A DNA stretch of 64,000 bases. Source: CAWICD01 sp052267165 (GTDB taxonomy: Bacteria; Vulcanimicrobiota; Vulcanimicrobiia; Vulcanimicrobiales; Vulcanimicrobiaceae). Every line of letters starts with the position of its first letter. Within the stretch, counting starts at the first letter, position 1. The notes under the pieces were generated by a model, which made no database searches, was not told the origin of the DNA, and saw nothing but the letters and a program-made list of their open reading frames with translations. Of this stretch, positions 9,500 through 17,887 are shown in pieces. Position numbers and translations under genes: made by a program. The stretch is taken from NCBI GenBank assembly GCA_052267165.1, contig JBKQHO010000022.1, forward strand, positions 343,557 to 407,556, written 5' to 3'.

Positions 9500-9583
9500 G
9501 TTCGGCTCTGCTCGCTGGAAACGCCGGGTTCCTCGCCCGCCCAAGAAGGGGATGAGCGGGCGCGTACCTCAATTTCGGACTGC

Positions 9584-10927
9584 GTGAAGACGCTGTTGAC
9601 CGCCGACCTCGCCGCCAAGCACCGCCGCTACGTTTTGACCCCCTGGCTGCCGCAAGGCAAGCTGGAGCTTCCGGTGATCGTTCGCGGCGAGCACGTCTAC
9701 CTTTACGACGACCGTGGACAGCGTTATCTCGATTCGTGTTCCGGCTTGATCGCGGTCAATCTCGGACACGGCAATCCGGCCGTAATCGAGGCGATGCACG
9801 CGCAAGCAAAGCGTCTCTGCTTCAGCCCGCCGAACTGGTTCAACGACGTGCGGGCCGAGTGCGCCGAAGCGCTCGCCGGAATCGCTCCGTGGCCTGAAGG
9901 CGCACGCGTCTTCTTCACCACGGGAGGCGCGCAGGCGAACGAGGATGCGATCAAGCTCGCGCGCTCGGTGACCGGCCGCCACAAGGTGCTGACGGCGTAC
10001 CGTTCCTTCCACGGCTCGTCGCCCGGCGCGGGCACGCTGACCGGCGAGAACCGCCGCTGGCCGAATGAACCCGGCATGCCGGGCGTCGTGCACTTCTGGT
10101 CGCCGTTTCCGTATCGCAGCCCGTTCTTCACGACCGATCCCGCCGAAGAGACGGCGCGCGCGCTGCTGCACTTGGCCGACGTCTTCAATTACGAGAACCC
10201 ACGCACGATCGCGGCGCTCGTGCTCGAACCGATCGTCGGCTCGAACGGCGTCATCGTCTATCCCGAAGGCTACCTCGCGGGCGTGCGCAAGCTGTGCGAC
10301 GAGCACGGCGTCGTGCTGATCTTCGATGAGGTGATGACGGGCTTCGGCCGGACGGGCGCGGCGTTCGCCGGCGAACGGTTCGGCGTCGTGCCCGACGCGA
10401 TCGTGTTCGCCAAAGGCGTCACCTCGGCGTACGTTCCGCTCGGCGGGGTCATCTTGCGCGAGTCGCTGGCGTGCACGTTCGACGATATCTCGCTGCCCGT
10501 CGGTCACACCTATTCGGGTCATCCGCTGGCGATGGCGGCCGCGCTCGCCACGCTGCAAGCGTACCGCGACGCCGATCTGTTCGCGCGCGCAAAGCAGCTC
10601 GAGGGCTGGCTGCGGCCGCGGCTCGAAGGCCTGCGCGACAAACACGAGAGCCTTGGCGAGGTGCGCGGCGCAGGAGCGTTCTTTGCCCTCGAGTTCGTTG
10701 CCGACCGGGCGACGCGCGCGCCGCTGATCCCCTGGCAGGGCGCGGGCGTGGGCGTGATGGCGACGCTCTACGCTTCGCTCACGCGACACGGCATCTATTC
10801 GTTCGGGCGCTACAACGTCACGCTCGTCGCGCCGCCGCTCGTCATCGAAGAGCAGGAAGTCGAAACGCTCGTCGCCGGCCTCGATGCGGCGATCGGCGAG
10901 CTCGAAGCATCCCGTTCAAAGACCTAA
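9584..10927 (+). CDS. class III PLP-dependent aminotransferase (omega-amino acid/beta-alanine-pyruvate type)
   Basis: Protein of 447 residues from a GTG start. Seen: VYLYDDRGQRYLDSCSGLIA, the PLP-contact FTTGGAQANEDAIKLAR, YRSFHGSSPGAGTLTG, IAALVLEPIVGSNGVIVYP, the ring-nitrogen Asp in IFDEVMTGFGRTG, and the Schiff-base Lys in IVFAKGVTSAYVPLGG. This is the subgroup II aminotransferase pattern (omega-amino acid, taurine or beta-alanine with pyruvate). It is divergent from a CoA transferase, which would fit breakdown of an amino compound through a CoA-activated acid, but that link is inference. It converges with the GGDEF-EAL gene with about 20 bp between stops. Confidence 0.85.
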   Translation: MKTLLTADLAAKHRRYVLTPWLPQGKLELPVIVRGEHVYLYDDRGQRYLDSCSGLIAVNLGHGNPAVIEAMHAQAKRLCFSPPNWFNDVRAECAEALAGIAPWPEGARVFFTTGGAQANEDAIKLARSVTGRHKVLTAYRSFHGSSPGAGTLTGENRRWPNEPGMPGVVHFWSPFPYRSPFFTTDPAEETARALLHLADVFNYENPRTIAALVLEPIVGSNGVIVYPEGYLAGVRKLCDEHGVVLIFDEVMTGFGRTGAAFAGERFGVVPDAIVFAKGVTSAYVPLGGVILRESLACTFDDISLPVGHTYSGHPLAMAAALATLQAYRDADLFARAKQLEGWLRPRLEGLRDKHESLGEVRGAGAFFALEFVADRATRAPLIPWQGAGVGVMATLYASLTRHGIYSFGRYNVTLVAPPLVIEEQEVETLVAGLDAAIGELEASRSKT

Positions 10928-10946
10928 TGCAAGGGGGCAGGCTCGA

Positions 10947-13550
10947 TCAGCCGAGCGTGGGCGGCGCGTGGATCTCCGTGAGCGGCATCGGCTTCCCGAT
11001 GCCGTAACCCTGTCCGAAATCGACTCCGTATTCGCGCAATAGTTCGATCGTCGCTTCGTCGCCGACGAACTCCGCGACCGTCTTCTTCCCTAAGGCCGCG
11101 GCCATTTGGACGATCGCTTTGAGGATCTCGCGGTCGGCGGCGCTGCCCTTCAGGTTGCGGATGAACTGTCCGTCGATCTTCAAGTACTCGAACGGCAGTG
11201 TCTTGAGATAGTGAAAGGAGCTGAAGCCGGCCCCGAAGTCGTCGAGCGCAAAGGCGCATCCCAACTCCGCCAGGCGCTGTGCGAAGTGGCAGGCCTCGAC
11301 GATACTCCCGATGGCCTCCGCTTCGGTGACCTCGAAGATGAGCGAACTCGGCTTCACGCCGGTTCTCTCCAGTTCGTGCTCGATGCAATCGATCACGCTT
11401 GCGTCGTTCAGCGACGGGCCCGCCAGATTGACTTCGACGGCAATGGGCCGGCCCGCACGTTCCTCCGCCGCGACGAATCGAATCGCCGCCCGAACGACCC
11501 ACTTGTCGATTTCTTGCATCATGCCGAAGCGCTCGGCGGCTTTGAGAAAAGCCCCTGGGGCGATAACGCCGCCATCGCCGTCGCGCATGCGCAACAAGAG
11601 CTCGTAGCGATCGATGCGTCCCGTTCCCAGGTTGAGGATCGGCTGCTGATACAGCTCGAAATCGTCGTTGCGAAGAGCTCTGCGAACGCGCCCGGACCAG
11701 CTGAGCTCCGACTCCATCGTCGCATGGGATTGCGCGACCTCTGACGACGTGCACGAACGATCCCGTCCCGATTCCTTTGCCTGGTACATGGCGATGTCCG
11801 CTGCAGCCAAAAGCTCCTGCGCCGTCATCGCCGTCCGGCTGTCGATCGTTGCGACGCCGACGCTCGCCGTGATATGGACTTGCTCAGCGCGCAGCTGGGC
11901 CTTTTCTTTGATCGCCCGGCGCAGTTCGTCGGCGACGTGACGGGCAGAGCTCGCATCGACTTCGAGCAGGAGCACGGCAAACTCGTCGCCGCCCAAACGG
12001 GCCAACGTATCGCTCGCACGGCAGCGCTGCGACAGCTCCCGCGCGACCTTTTGCAGCACTTCGTCGCCCGCTGCATGCCCGAGCGTGTCGTTGATGTACT
12101 TGAAGCGGTCGAGGTCGATGAGCAGGACCGCGCCACGGCGTCCGTAGCGGCGAGCCTCCGCGAGGTGCTGTTCGAGCCGCTGGTCGAAGCCGCGCCGGTT
12201 CAACAATCCGGTCAGCGGGTCGTGGTCGGCGAGGTGCCGGAGCTTCTCTTCCGCCTGCTTGCGCCGCGTGATGTCGACCAGCTGCGAGACGCTGTAGAGC
12301 GCGTTACCGCTTGCGTCGCGAACGAGGGAACGGTGGATCAAGCCCCACATGACCTGCCCGTCCGAACGGACGTAGCGTCTCTCGGCTTCGTACGAGTCGT
12401 GCTCGCCGGCGATCAACCGTTCTAGCGCCACGGTATCTTCCGCCACGTCGGCAGCGTGCATGACGACGTGCGAGTCGAGCATCAGCAGCCGTTCTTTATC
12501 GTAGCCCAGCATCTGGCACAACGCGGCGTTCACGTCGAGGTATCGCCCGAAATCCGTCTTGCCGATCCCCAAGAGCGCCATGCCGACGCGCGCGTGCTCG
12601 AACGAATGGCGCAGCCGCTGGGTCGCCTCGGCCAGCGCGGCTGCCGCCGCCCGCTGCTGCGAGATGTCTTCGCTGTGGGAAAGCGTGTAGAGCGCGACGC
12701 CGGCGTCGTTGCGTACGATCGAATGATGTTGGCGAACCCAGACCGCCATACCGTCCTTGCGAAGCGTGCGCCGCTCGATGACGGTGGTCACGGCCCGGGC
12801 CGCGACCAGGTCGTTCATGGCGGCGACGGCCGCGGCCCGATCCTCGGGATGGACGAGTGAGGGCGCTTCCATGGAAAGCAGTTCCTGACGCGAGTAGCCC
12901 GTTAAGTCGCAAAAGGCTCGGTTGACTTGAAGTACGCGACCGAACGAGCCGGGTTGGATGCTCGCCAGCGACATCGCGAGCGGGGCGCTCTCGAACGCGC
13001 TCGCGAAGCGAATCTCGAGATCGTGACGTTCCGCATCCGCTCGGCGCTGATCGGTGATGTCGAGGACGGTCGAACAAATGCGAATCGCGCGCCCGGCGTC
13101 GTCGAGCTCCGCGTGGCCGCGGCGCCGGACGATGCGGACTTCGCCGTCGGGGCGGACGATCCGGTGCTCGTAATCGTACGGCTTACCGCCGGCGACTAAG
13201 GCTCGATAGTGCCCGAGCACGAACTCCCGGTCGTCAGGATGAACGCGGGCCATCCATTCGGCGTCGCTTCCGCGAAAGGTCGAGGGATCGACGCCGAGGA
13301 TCCGGCAGAGCCCGTCGGAGTTCCAGATCTTCTTGCAGCTCAGATCCTCTTCATAGGTACCGAGCTGAGCGATCAGCTCGGCTTCGTTGAGAATGCGCTC
13401 GCGACGCTCGATCTCGTGGCGCAAGACAAGCTTGCTCACGCCGGCGAGAACGGGACGAGCCGCGGGGAGACTCGTGACGGCAAGGCGATCGGGGCCTTTT
13501 CCCGGCGCCTGGATGCATGGCGGCCTCGCGGCGGTCTTCTTGCGGATCAT
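10947..13550 (-). CDS. PAS-PAS-PAS-GGDEF-EAL c-di-GMP turnover protein
   Basis: Protein of 867 residues with no clear membrane segment, so probably cytoplasmic. Three PAS/PAC modules lie at about 55-165, 175-300 and 305-425 (WNSDGLCRILGVDPSTF, FCDLTGYSRQELLSM, LCQMLGYDKERLLML). The GGDEF domain starts near DHDPLTGLLNRRGFD and has an intact RLGGDEFAVLL active site with an RxxD inhibitory site (RASD) five residues before it. The EAL domain reads ELLLR in place of EALLR, a tolerated variant, and keeps EVNLAG, FEVTEAEA, DDFGAGFSSF and LKIDGQF. Both cyclase and phosphodiesterase activity are therefore plausible. The sensed signals are not readable. Confidence 0.9.
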   Translation of the reverse strand: MIRKKTAARPPCIQAPGKGPDRLAVTSLPAARPVLAGVSKLVLRHEIERRERILNEAELIAQLGTYEEDLSCKKIWNSDGLCRILGVDPSTFRGSDAEWMARVHPDDREFVLGHYRALVAGGKPYDYEHRIVRPDGEVRIVRRRGHAELDDAGRAIRICSTVLDITDQRRADAERHDLEIRFASAFESAPLAMSLASIQPGSFGRVLQVNRAFCDLTGYSRQELLSMEAPSLVHPEDRAAAVAAMNDLVAARAVTTVIERRTLRKDGMAVWVRQHHSIVRNDAGVALYTLSHSEDISQQRAAAAALAEATQRLRHSFEHARVGMALLGIGKTDFGRYLDVNAALCQMLGYDKERLLMLDSHVVMHAADVAEDTVALERLIAGEHDSYEAERRYVRSDGQVMWGLIHRSLVRDASGNALYSVSQLVDITRRKQAEEKLRHLADHDPLTGLLNRRGFDQRLEQHLAEARRYGRRGAVLLIDLDRFKYINDTLGHAAGDEVLQKVARELSQRCRASDTLARLGGDEFAVLLLEVDASSARHVADELRRAIKEKAQLRAEQVHITASVGVATIDSRTAMTAQELLAAADIAMYQAKESGRDRSCTSSEVAQSHATMESELSWSGRVRRALRNDDFELYQQPILNLGTGRIDRYELLLRMRDGDGGVIAPGAFLKAAERFGMMQEIDKWVVRAAIRFVAAEERAGRPIAVEVNLAGPSLNDASVIDCIEHELERTGVKPSSLIFEVTEAEAIGSIVEACHFAQRLAELGCAFALDDFGAGFSSFHYLKTLPFEYLKIDGQFIRNLKGSAADREILKAIVQMAAALGKKTVAEFVGDEATIELLREYGVDFGQGYGIGKPMPLTEIHAPPTLG

Positions 13551-13692
13551 GGCCGGATACGGTGTATTACGAACGGGAGCGCGCCTATGACGAAAGAGAG
13601 TGCGTGAAGGTAAGGCTGTTCGCTTTACATATCGGCATCCGACTCATCCGAGTTTGCGAAAGAGTGTCGCGGGTGCGCCCGCTCACATCGCT

Positions 13693-13715
13693 TTGCTGAG
13701 ACTTGCCTTCAGCAA
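13693..13715 (-). terminator. hairpin downstream of the chromate transporter pair
   Basis: Perfect 7-bp stem (TTGCTGA/TCAGCAA) with a 9-nt loop, about 45 bp past the stop of the reverse-strand chromate transporter operon. No U-run follows, so termination is only a possibility. Confidence 0.3.
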
Positions 13716-13761
13716 GAATAGCGGCGCCGCGCCTCAACGGCACAGCCGTCCGCACGCTCGC

Positions 13762-14286
13762 TCAGAGTACCAAGGCTCCGACCAGACCGGCGCCGAGGAT
13801 GAGCGCGACGGTCGGAATCTTGGTTCGCAGACTGAGCGCGGTGACGGCGCTAAGCAGCGCGACGGCCTGCCAAGAACCGACGAAGCCCTTCGCGATGACC
13901 CAAGCCGAGGCCCACGTCAGGCCGACGATGGCAGGCGCGAGTCCATGTCCGATCGCTTCACGAACCCGCGAGCCTTCCGAACGCTCCCAAAGCTTGACCG
14001 CAACGTACATCAGCACCGAGCTCGGCACGAAGATGGCGAGCGCCGCGAGCACGGCACCGGGAATGCGTGCCACACTGAAGCCGACGAGCACACTCATGAT
14101 CGTGGTGGGCCCCGGAACGAGCTTCCCGATCGTGTAGTACTGCGCGAACTGCGTGGGCGTCAGCCAGTGATAGCGATGGACGACCTCGTCGCGCATCTGC
14201 GGAAAGATGCCCTTGCCTCCGCCGAAGCCGAGAACGGAGAGCATCCCGAATGTCTTGACGATTCTCCAGGCGGTGTCGAGGCTCAC
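13762..14286 (-). CDS. chromate transporter, second half-size subunit
   Basis: Protein of 174 residues starting with GTG that overlaps the upstream stop by 4 bp (GTGA); the frame is open far upstream but that is shadow of the first subunit. Family motifs: MLSVLGFGGGKGIFPQMRDE near the start, WLTPTQFAQYYTIGKLVPGP and SVLVGFSVARIPGAVLAALA. Short-chain CHR transporters work as pairs of about 200-residue proteins with opposite topology, and that is the arrangement here. The usual annotation is chromate efflux; the physiological ion is often uncertain. Confidence 0.85.
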   Translation of the reverse strand: MSLDTAWRIVKTFGMLSVLGFGGGKGIFPQMRDEVVHRYHWLTPTQFAQYYTIGKLVPGPTTIMSVLVGFSVARIPGAVLAALAIFVPSSVLMYVAVKLWERSEGSRVREAIGHGLAPAIVGLTWASAWVIAKGFVGSWQAVALLSAVTALSLRTKIPTVALILGAGLVGALVL

Positions 14287-14882
14287 GGTCGCGCCTGACG
14301 GCGGCGGAGCTCGTAGAGAACGATCCCGAGTCCACCGAAGAACACGAGCGTCGGCAAGAGGTGCAGCCTGAACGCGCCCACGAGAACGGCCACCGCCGCG
14401 ACGATTGCAAGCGAGCTCCACTGCGAGCGCTGATCGGCCGTCAGTTCGAGCGCGTTGGCGACGGTGAGCCCGATAGCGCCGACCGCGCAGCCCGTCAACA
14501 CGCGATGGGTAAACGGTGTGTTGTACGGGCTCAAATACCACCAGCCTGCGGCTAACACGATGAAGAACGGCGGAACCGTCCCGGCCAGCAACGCGACGAG
14601 CGCTCCTGCGGGGCCGCGCTGGCGCGCACCGACGTACACCGCCAGATTTACGATGTTCGCGCCGGGCATGACTTCCGCGAGCTCCAGCGCCTCGATGAAC
14701 TCTTGATCGGTCAACCAGCCGCGCGACACGCACGCGCGGCGGATCTGCGCCTTCTGACCGCCGCCGAACGAACTGAGCGCGATGGTCGCGAAGACGCCGA
14801 AGAGCGCCGCGAGGGACGCGCGAGGCGTGCCCTCAGCCGCAGTCGAGCGGGCCGTCGGTACAGGGCGAGGTGTGCTTGCCAC
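14283..14882 (-). CDS. chromate transporter, first half-size subunit
   Basis: Protein of 199 residues. ALFGVFATIALSSFGGG, WLTDQEFIEALELAEVMPG and the paired hydrophobic segments (ALVALLAGTVPPFFIVLAAG, LAIVAAVAVLVGAFRLHL) are typical of the CHR family. The GTG start at 14882 gives a 50-bp overlap with the upstream HIT gene in another frame; I see no later convincing start before the conserved FGVF segment. Translationally coupled to the second subunit. Confidence 0.8.
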   Translation of the reverse strand: MASTPRPVPTARSTAAEGTPRASLAALFGVFATIALSSFGGGQKAQIRRACVSRGWLTDQEFIEALELAEVMPGANIVNLAVYVGARQRGPAGALVALLAGTVPPFFIVLAAGWWYLSPYNTPFTHRVLTGCAVGAIGLTVANALELTADQRSQWSSLAIVAAVAVLVGAFRLHLLPTLVFFGGLGIVLYELRRRQARP

Positions 14883-15270
14883 TGAGAATATGGATGTGCA
14901 CGTGCCCGGTGTGCTGATACGGCGGCAGGACGCCGGCCCGTATCATGAAGCCCGTCTCGTCGAGACCGAGCGAGATCGCGACCTTCTGGATGCCGCCGAT
15001 CAAGCGCGCCCAGAGTTCGGCTTCGCCCGGCCCCATGTCGAGCAGCGTTGGAACCCAGCGCTTGGGAATGATGACGACGTGCGTCTCCCACCACTCGTCG
15101 AGCGTGGGATCGACGCGGTGCCGAAACGCGAATATCGCGTCGTCTTCGTAGACGATCTCATCGGCTTTCGCGCGCGTGCCGTCGAGCCGCCCGCGGAACG
15201 TATGCTCGGGGTCGGGCTTGCTATAGGTGCGCTGATCCGGGCCGACCAGCCGTTCGCTCAGCCATCTCAT
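14833..15270 (-). CDS. HIT (histidine triad) family protein
   Basis: Protein of 145 residues. IVYEDDAIFAFRH is the usual HIT N-terminal strand, HVVIIPKRWVPTLLDM the central part, and HVHIH at about residues 123-127 is the histidine triad, preceded by another His at 120. HIT proteins hydrolyse or transfer nucleotides from phosphoramidate-type substrates. The C-terminus ends shortly after the triad (GKHTSPCTDGPLDCG). It shares the region 15271-15341 with a divergent paralogue whose triad has been replaced (see next entry), so the two may be regulated together. Confidence 0.85.
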   Translation of the reverse strand: MRWLSERLVGPDQRTYSKPDPEHTFRGRLDGTRAKADEIVYEDDAIFAFRHRVDPTLDEWWETHVVIIPKRWVPTLLDMGPGEAELWARLIGGIQKVAISLGLDETGFMIRAGVLPPYQHTGHVHIHILSGKHTSPCTDGPLDCG

Positions 15271-15341
15271 GGCAAAGGTTTCACGTCCGCCCCGCTCGTG
15301 ACCTGGGGCGAGGAGAACGAGGGCCTCGCTAGGAAGCGGCG

Positions 15342-15794
15342 ATGATGAAACATTCCGGCCGCGTTTTCGTCAGCCAGGTGTTGCGGGGAGAGCCCATCAC
15401 CTTCGAAGCCGCCAAGACGCTGGACGACCATTTGAAGAAAGTCGACCGCGACGCCATCGTCTACGAGGACGCCCACGTCGTGGCGTATCGCCAGCACGAT
15501 GCCGACGTGGGCTCGACCGTCGGTTGGACCGAGAAGGTCGCCATCGCGCTGAAAACGCATGTCCCGACGCTGCTCGACCTCGACGTCGGCGACCACCATT
15601 CGACCGCCGCGCTGTTACGCGCCATCCAGGCGGTCGCCCTCAAGCTAGAGCTCTATGACAAAGGGTTTGAGATTCGCTCGGACGTGCTTCCCCCGCTCCA
15701 GCGGAAGGGATTTCTCGAAATCAAGGTACGCGCCGGCAAACGGGACGAGCAATCGACGGTCTCGGGGAGAGTCCACGACGTTACCGAGCCTTAG
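15342..15794 (+). CDS. HIT-fold paralogue lacking the histidine triad
   Basis: Protein of 150 residues. It aligns along its whole length with the divergent HIT protein: AIVYEDAHVVAYR against EIVYEDDAIFAFR, HVPTLLDL against WVPTLLDM, IQAVALKLELYDKGFEIRSD against IQKVAISLGLDETGFMIRAG, and VLPPLQ against VLPPYQ. At the catalytic site the partner has H123-V-H125-I-H127; here the same columns read F-L-E-I-K, so all three histidines are lost while the frame and flanking glycines and lysine stay. It is probably folded but not a HIT hydrolase; a regulatory or heteromeric role is inference. Two adjacent ATGs (15342 and 15345) are possible starts. Confidence 0.7.
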   Translation: MMKHSGRVFVSQVLRGEPITFEAAKTLDDHLKKVDRDAIVYEDAHVVAYRQHDADVGSTVGWTEKVAIALKTHVPTLLDLDVGDHHSTAALLRAIQAVALKLELYDKGFEIRSDVLPPLQRKGFLEIKVRAGKRDEQSTVSGRVHDVTEP

Positions 15795-16021
15795 GCCCTA
15801 ACAGAGCGAGGCCGGCCTGGAAGCGAGTTGCCCAAATAACGCCTGCTAACTTTAGCGTATAGCCGAGCTTCGGTTCGGTCAGATGAGGCTTTTGCGCAGC
15901 TTGATCAATCTCTCGGTCTCGACAAAGCCGCATCGCACGTGCGCGTGGAGCGAAGCTTCGTTGTCGATCTCCGTATCCGAGGCCGGCCGAACCATCGGCA
16001 CTCATCTCCTGTGCCGGTGAT

Positions 16022-16399
16022 CTATCTAACCGCTTCAACGTCCTGCTCGCTGACCGGAGCACCGGCGTTGCCCCAAGCGGAACGGACGTAGGTAAGGACT
16101 GCCGCGATCTGCGCGGCGCTCAGCCGGCCCTTCCAGGAGGGCATCACGTTACGGCCGTTCTCGACCGTCGCGATGACGGCGCTGGGATCGGCAGCGGTAA
16201 CGCTCTTGTTTCCGGCGAGCGCCGGAAACAGGTCGGTGCCCTGACCGTTGGCCTGATGGCAGGCCGCGCAGTTGGCCGAAAAGATGGCCTTGCCATCGAG
16301 GTCCGCCGCAGCCGCTGCTGCGCCGCCGGGCGAGTGCAGCGCGGCTGCGCCGCCGCACACGAACGCCAGCGACAGCGTCAACGTGAGCGTACGTCTCAT
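16022..16399 (-). CDS. secreted class I monohaem cytochrome c
   Basis: Protein of 125 residues with a signal peptide (MRRTLTLTLSLAFVCGGAAA). The haem site CAACH is at 44-48; NVMPSWKG at about 84-91 supplies the axial Met; LSAAQIAAVLTYVRSAW is the typical C-terminal helix. The size and the QGTDLFPALAGN segment match small electron carriers and the cytochrome domains attached to oxidases and dehydrogenases. Its ATG overlaps the stop of a 41-codon gene upstream (ATGA), so both are one unit. No oxidase genes are nearby, and the electron partner is unknown. Confidence 0.85.
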   Translation of the reverse strand: MRRTLTLTLSLAFVCGGAAALHSPGGAAAAAADLDGKAIFSANCAACHQANGQGTDLFPALAGNKSVTAADPSAVIATVENGRNVMPSWKGRLSAAQIAAVLTYVRSAWGNAGAPVSEQDVEAVR

Positions 16400-16521
16400 G
16401 AAGAGCGCGAACCCGGCTCACGCCACAGGACTTTCAAGGCGACGAGGCCGCCCAGGACGGCGGTCACGACGAGAACGGCCAGCGGCGGAAGCGTGACCGC
16501 GAGTAGATGAAGAGCGTCCAT
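16396..16521 (-). CDS. 41-residue single-pass membrane protein coupled to cytochrome c
   Basis: Short reading frame ATG..TGA: MDALHLLAVTLPPLAVLVVT, then AVLGGLVALKVLWREPGSRS and a last Ser. It has one strong hydrophobic helix of about 25 residues followed by a positively charged tail, the pattern of a one-span membrane peptide. A GAGGGA ribosome site sits about 6 bp before the ATG, and its stop overlaps the cytochrome c start by 4 bp (ATGA). These signs of translation and coupling argue that it is real. It could be a small subunit or assembly factor anchoring the cytochrome; that is inference. Confidence 0.6.
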   Translation of the reverse strand: MDALHLLAVTLPPLAVLVVTAVLGGLVALKVLWREPGSRSS

Positions 16522-16650
16522 TAGCGTCCCTCGTATCGGAGCAGTTCGAGCACTTGCGTCTCGTGCTCGCGATGATAGAGCGCAAAACTGAACGATATCT
16601 GAGGGAGCCCCGCTCCTCTTTCAGACTTCCCTCATGAATCCGTTCATATT

Positions 16651-16672
16651 CTCAGCAATACACTTTGCTGAG
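16651..16672 (+). promoter_or_regulatory. hairpin abutting the Shine-Dalgarno of the downstream lipoprotein gene
   Basis: Perfect 8-bp inverted repeat CTCAGCAA / TTGCTGAG with a 6-nt loop. The last two bases of the stem are the first bases of the AGGAGG ribosome site at 16671-16676, so folding of the leader could limit ribosome access. Confidence 0.4.
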
Positions 16673-16681
16673 GAGGCTCGC

Positions 16682-17887
16682 ATGAAATTGCGCGCACCAT
16701 TCGTGCCCTTGACGGTCGCCGTGCTCGCCCTCACCGCGTGCGGAGGCGGCGGTTCCAGTTCCGCGCCGTCCATGCTGAACGCCGGCCAGGCGGCCGGCAC
16801 GGCCACCATGACGTCCACGGAGGAGCCGGCGAATTCGGTCAATCGCACGACGACGCTTCTCGACACCGACACCGGCGTCGCCGTGATGGATGCCGACGAT
16901 AGCAATCCGATCCTGCCGGTCCTCACCCAGAACCGCACGATCGGCTCGACCATCGTGAAAGGGGAACAGAACCCGTACGGGCTCGACGTCGCTAAGAGCG
17001 ATTCCGGGCCAATCAGAGCCGGCGATCTCGTGATTTGCAACTTCAATGACTCGGCCAACGTGCAGGGAACCGGCTCGACGATCCTGGCCCTGCACCCGGT
17101 CGTCGGCTCAACGCCCACCTTTATCGCGCAAGACCCGTCGCTCGTCGGCTGCAACGCCCTCGCGCTTTCACCGAACGACGTCAGTTGGGCGGCAGCATAT
17201 AGCGCAAACGACAACCCGCTCGTCAGCGCGGCCGGCAGGGTGGTGACGACGCTACTCTTTGGACCGTGGCACGGCCCGTTCGGCGAGACCTTCTCTCCGC
17301 ACAAGGGGCCATTCGGCAAAGCTGCCTTTTACGTCAGCAACGCCGGCGACGGGAGCATCATACGCGTCAACATCCTCTCGGCCGGAGGCTTCAGCTACGA
17401 CGTCATCGCGACGGGATTCGCGATCAACGGCGGCGCACCAGGGTCGATCCTTGGGCCCTCCGGCCTTCAGTACGATGCGAAGAACGACAATCTCTACGTC
17501 GTCGACGGCGCCGACAACAGCTTCACGCTGTTCAAGCACGTGTCGACGATCCCGCCTGGCGGTCTCTTCTCGAAGAACGGCACCTTCGGCGGCCCATTTC
17601 ATAACCGCGCGCGCCGGATCTTCTCGGGAAGCCCCCTCGACGGGCCGATCAGTTCGGCGCTCCTGCCGAACGGGCACGTCGTGCTGGGGAACACGCTCAA
17701 TCCGCCCGGATTCAATATCATGGTCGAGATCTCGCCGTCGCGCGGCAAGGTCGTCGCAACGAAGAACGTCGACACGGGCGCGGCCGGCGCATTGTTCGGA
17801 ATAGTAGCGACCGGAAGCAGCGACGACGACGTACAGCTCTTTTACAACGACGACAACACCAACACGCTTAACGTCCTTCGACGATAG
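16682..17887 (+). CDS. lipoprotein with beta-propeller-like repeats
   Basis: Protein of 401 residues. I chose the ATG at 16682, which follows AGGAGG with ideal spacing and opens a lipoprotein signal (MKLRAPFVPLTVAVLALTAC, Cys20, then GGGGSSS); an ATG 48 bp upstream has no ribosome site and would bury the signal. The mature region has repeated short beta elements with Asn, Asp and Gly (NPYGLDVAKSDSG, FYVSNAGDGSIIRVNILSAG, GPSGLQYDAKNDNLYVVDGA, GIVATGSSDDDVQLFYNDD), like NHL or SMP-30-type propellers. Function unknown. The same strand continues into a gene-poor stretch. Confidence 0.7.
   Translation: MKLRAPFVPLTVAVLALTACGGGGSSSAPSMLNAGQAAGTATMTSTEEPANSVNRTTTLLDTDTGVAVMDADDSNPILPVLTQNRTIGSTIVKGEQNPYGLDVAKSDSGPIRAGDLVICNFNDSANVQGTGSTILALHPVVGSTPTFIAQDPSLVGCNALALSPNDVSWAAAYSANDNPLVSAAGRVVTTLLFGPWHGPFGETFSPHKGPFGKAAFYVSNAGDGSIIRVNILSAGGFSYDVIATGFAINGGAPGSILGPSGLQYDAKNDNLYVVDGADNSFTLFKHVSTIPPGGLFSKNGTFGGPFHNRARRIFSGSPLDGPISSALLPNGHVVLGNTLNPPGFNIMVEISPSRGKVVATKNVDTGAAGALFGIVATGSSDDDVQLFYNDDNTNTLNVLRR

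Noticed and set aside
13600..14298. Forward open frame opposite the chromate transporter genes
   Set aside because: Antisense shadow; the reverse strand encodes a clear CHR family protein.
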